A stretch of DNA of 46,981 bases from Methylobacter sp. BlB1 (GTDB lineage Bacteria; Pseudomonadota; Gammaproteobacteria; Methylococcales; Methylomonadaceae): assembly GCF_015476545.1 (NCBI RefSeq), contig NZ_JADMKV010000023.1, positions 15,644 to 62,624 on the forward strand. Reading direction: 5' to 3'. The notes under the pieces are model-generated. The model ran no database searches, was not told the DNA's origin, and saw only the letters and a program-made list of their open reading frames with translations. The position numbers and the translations under genes were made by a program. The first letter of the stretch is position 1. Each line of letters begins with the position of its first letter. This document shows positions 46,365 through 46,981 of the stretch, one piece after another.

Positions 46365-46571
46365 TCAGGGCTCTTGTTCTCCTGCATGCGCCCGAATGTG
46401 ATGCGCTCCGAGCGCTTCTTCGGTGTTGAAGCGCTGACCGCATCGACCGCACTTGTATTTGAATTCTCCTTCCGGGGAAACAAACTCCCCGCCGCATTCA
46501 TTTCGGTGTTCCCTGAGGTCATCCCTATTGTCGAACACCGCCCCGCATTGCGGACATGCCATCTGTGCCAT
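46365..46571 (-). CDS. Small two-finger C2H2 zinc-finger protein
   Basis: This 68-residue protein contains two C2H2-like fingers: CPQCGAVFDNRDDLREHRNEC (third and fourth ligands His and Cys) and CGRCGQRFNTEEALGAHHIRAH. The second matches the classical C-x2-C-x12-H-x3-5-H finger. An excellent ribosome-binding site (AGGAGG) lies 7 nt upstream of the ATG. A role as nucleic acid or protein binder is inferred. Short C2H2 proteins are uncommon in bacteria, so it may be a genuine regulator or a mobile-DNA accessory gene. Adjacent repeats favour the latter possibility. Confidence 0.8.
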   Translation of the reverse strand: MAQMACPQCGAVFDNRDDLREHRNECGGEFVSPEGEFKYKCGRCGQRFNTEEALGAHHIRAHAGEQEP

Positions 46572-46929
46572 GACTAGCCTCCTTTTTGATGTTTTGTGAA
46601 ACCTGAGTGTTCTCAGGTTTGCATTTCTTTACAGTCGCTCAACAAATTATTGTCCAGGTCCGGTTAACATATGTCTTTTTACAGTTTACTGTCAAGGATG
46701 AGCTTGAGCGCCAGATTTTCTAAACGGTTTAACTACATTTTATGCATGAAATGGGCCGGGATAATTCCAAAGCCACATTTTGAATGACCGAAATATCGCT
46801 CTGAAACGACATTTAAAAAACGCTATGCATAGACGGCTTAGAATCCAACTGAAACGGCCGCTATCAGGCTCAATCTAAACCAGCATTTAGAAATGCCAGA
46901 TCAAATCCAGTTTTTTCAAACAATCATTG
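46572..46929. other. Intergenic region, no gene seen
   Basis: This 358-bp region is moderately AT-rich and holds the promoter of the zinc-finger gene on the minus strand. I see no open reading frame, RNA gene or strong hairpin apart from the terminal repeats listed next. Confidence 0.5.
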
Positions 46930-46980
46930 TTAACACCAAGGGACTTTGTCGTACTTTAACTACCAAGCGATTTTGTCGTA
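46930..46980. repeat. Tandem 24-bp direct repeat, possible transposon end
   Basis: TTAACACCAAGGGACTTTGT then CGTA (46930-46953) and TTAACTACCAAGCGATTTTG then TCGTA (46956-46980) agree at about 20 of 24 positions. Direct repeats at a mobile-element end are typical transposase-binding sites in Mu/Tn7/IS21-like elements. The rest of the element would lie outside the window. Confidence 0.4.
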
Positions 46981-46981
46981 A

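Overview
The window looks like a chromosomal segment of a gammaproteobacterium. The gltX–tRNA and orn/rsgA neighbourhoods are gammaproteobacterial in style. The 1238-residue FAD/iron-sulfur fusion protein and the methanolan-like exopolysaccharide genes make me think of methanotrophs (Methylococcales), but that assignment rests on recognition and was not tested by a search. Housekeeping genes are intact and densely packed, and the accessory DNA is concentrated after about 34.4 kb.

Layout. 0–6.3 kb (minus strand): a partial tRNA-Glu, a tRNA-Ala, gltX and a Sel1-repeat protein; then a secreted His/Asp-rich protein; then an apparent orn–crcB–DUF190–serS operon. 6.4–12.3 kb (plus): an M48 protease, rsgA and the giant FAD/Fe-S oxidoreductase. 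12.4–17.5 kb (minus): a YgaP-like membrane protein and a four-gene signalling operon encoding a GlrK/QseE-like kinase without its phospho-acceptor histidine, a lipoprotein, a complete histidine kinase and an OmpR-type regulator. 17.8–34.4 kb (plus): a Wzx/Wzy-type exopolysaccharide locus with a secreted clan-A glycoside hydrolase, a priming glycosyltransferase, Wza-like exporter, Wzc-like tyrosine kinase, polymerase, flippase, methyltransferase and four glycosyltransferases. The signalling operon is divergent from this locus and may regulate it (inference).

34.5–46.98 kb is more rearranged. It holds a TauE/SafE permease, a Gln/Tyr/Pro-repeat secreted protein and a glycogen-debranching-type enzyme. 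These are followed by a secreted subtilisin-like protease and a tandem array of three paralogous secreted proteins of unknown function. The array ends in a fourth, truncated unit joined in frame to a second copy of the 3' end of the debranching-enzyme gene. A decayed pirin-gene fragment lies just after the intact debranching gene, and an intact nitroreductase–pirin pair follows the array. This pattern suggests a segmental duplication or insertion scar around the protease/paralog module. The window ends with a small c-type cytochrome, a perfect 25-bp inverted repeat, a REP-like palindrome pair (a second copy sits at 21.5 kb), a small C2H2 zinc-finger protein and two tandem 24-bp repeats at the very edge that resemble a transposon end.

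The points most worth a second look are the double-length CrcB in which the two halves appear to share one transmembrane helix, the GlrK-like kinase with His changed to Arg, and the protease/paralog array with its duplication scar.
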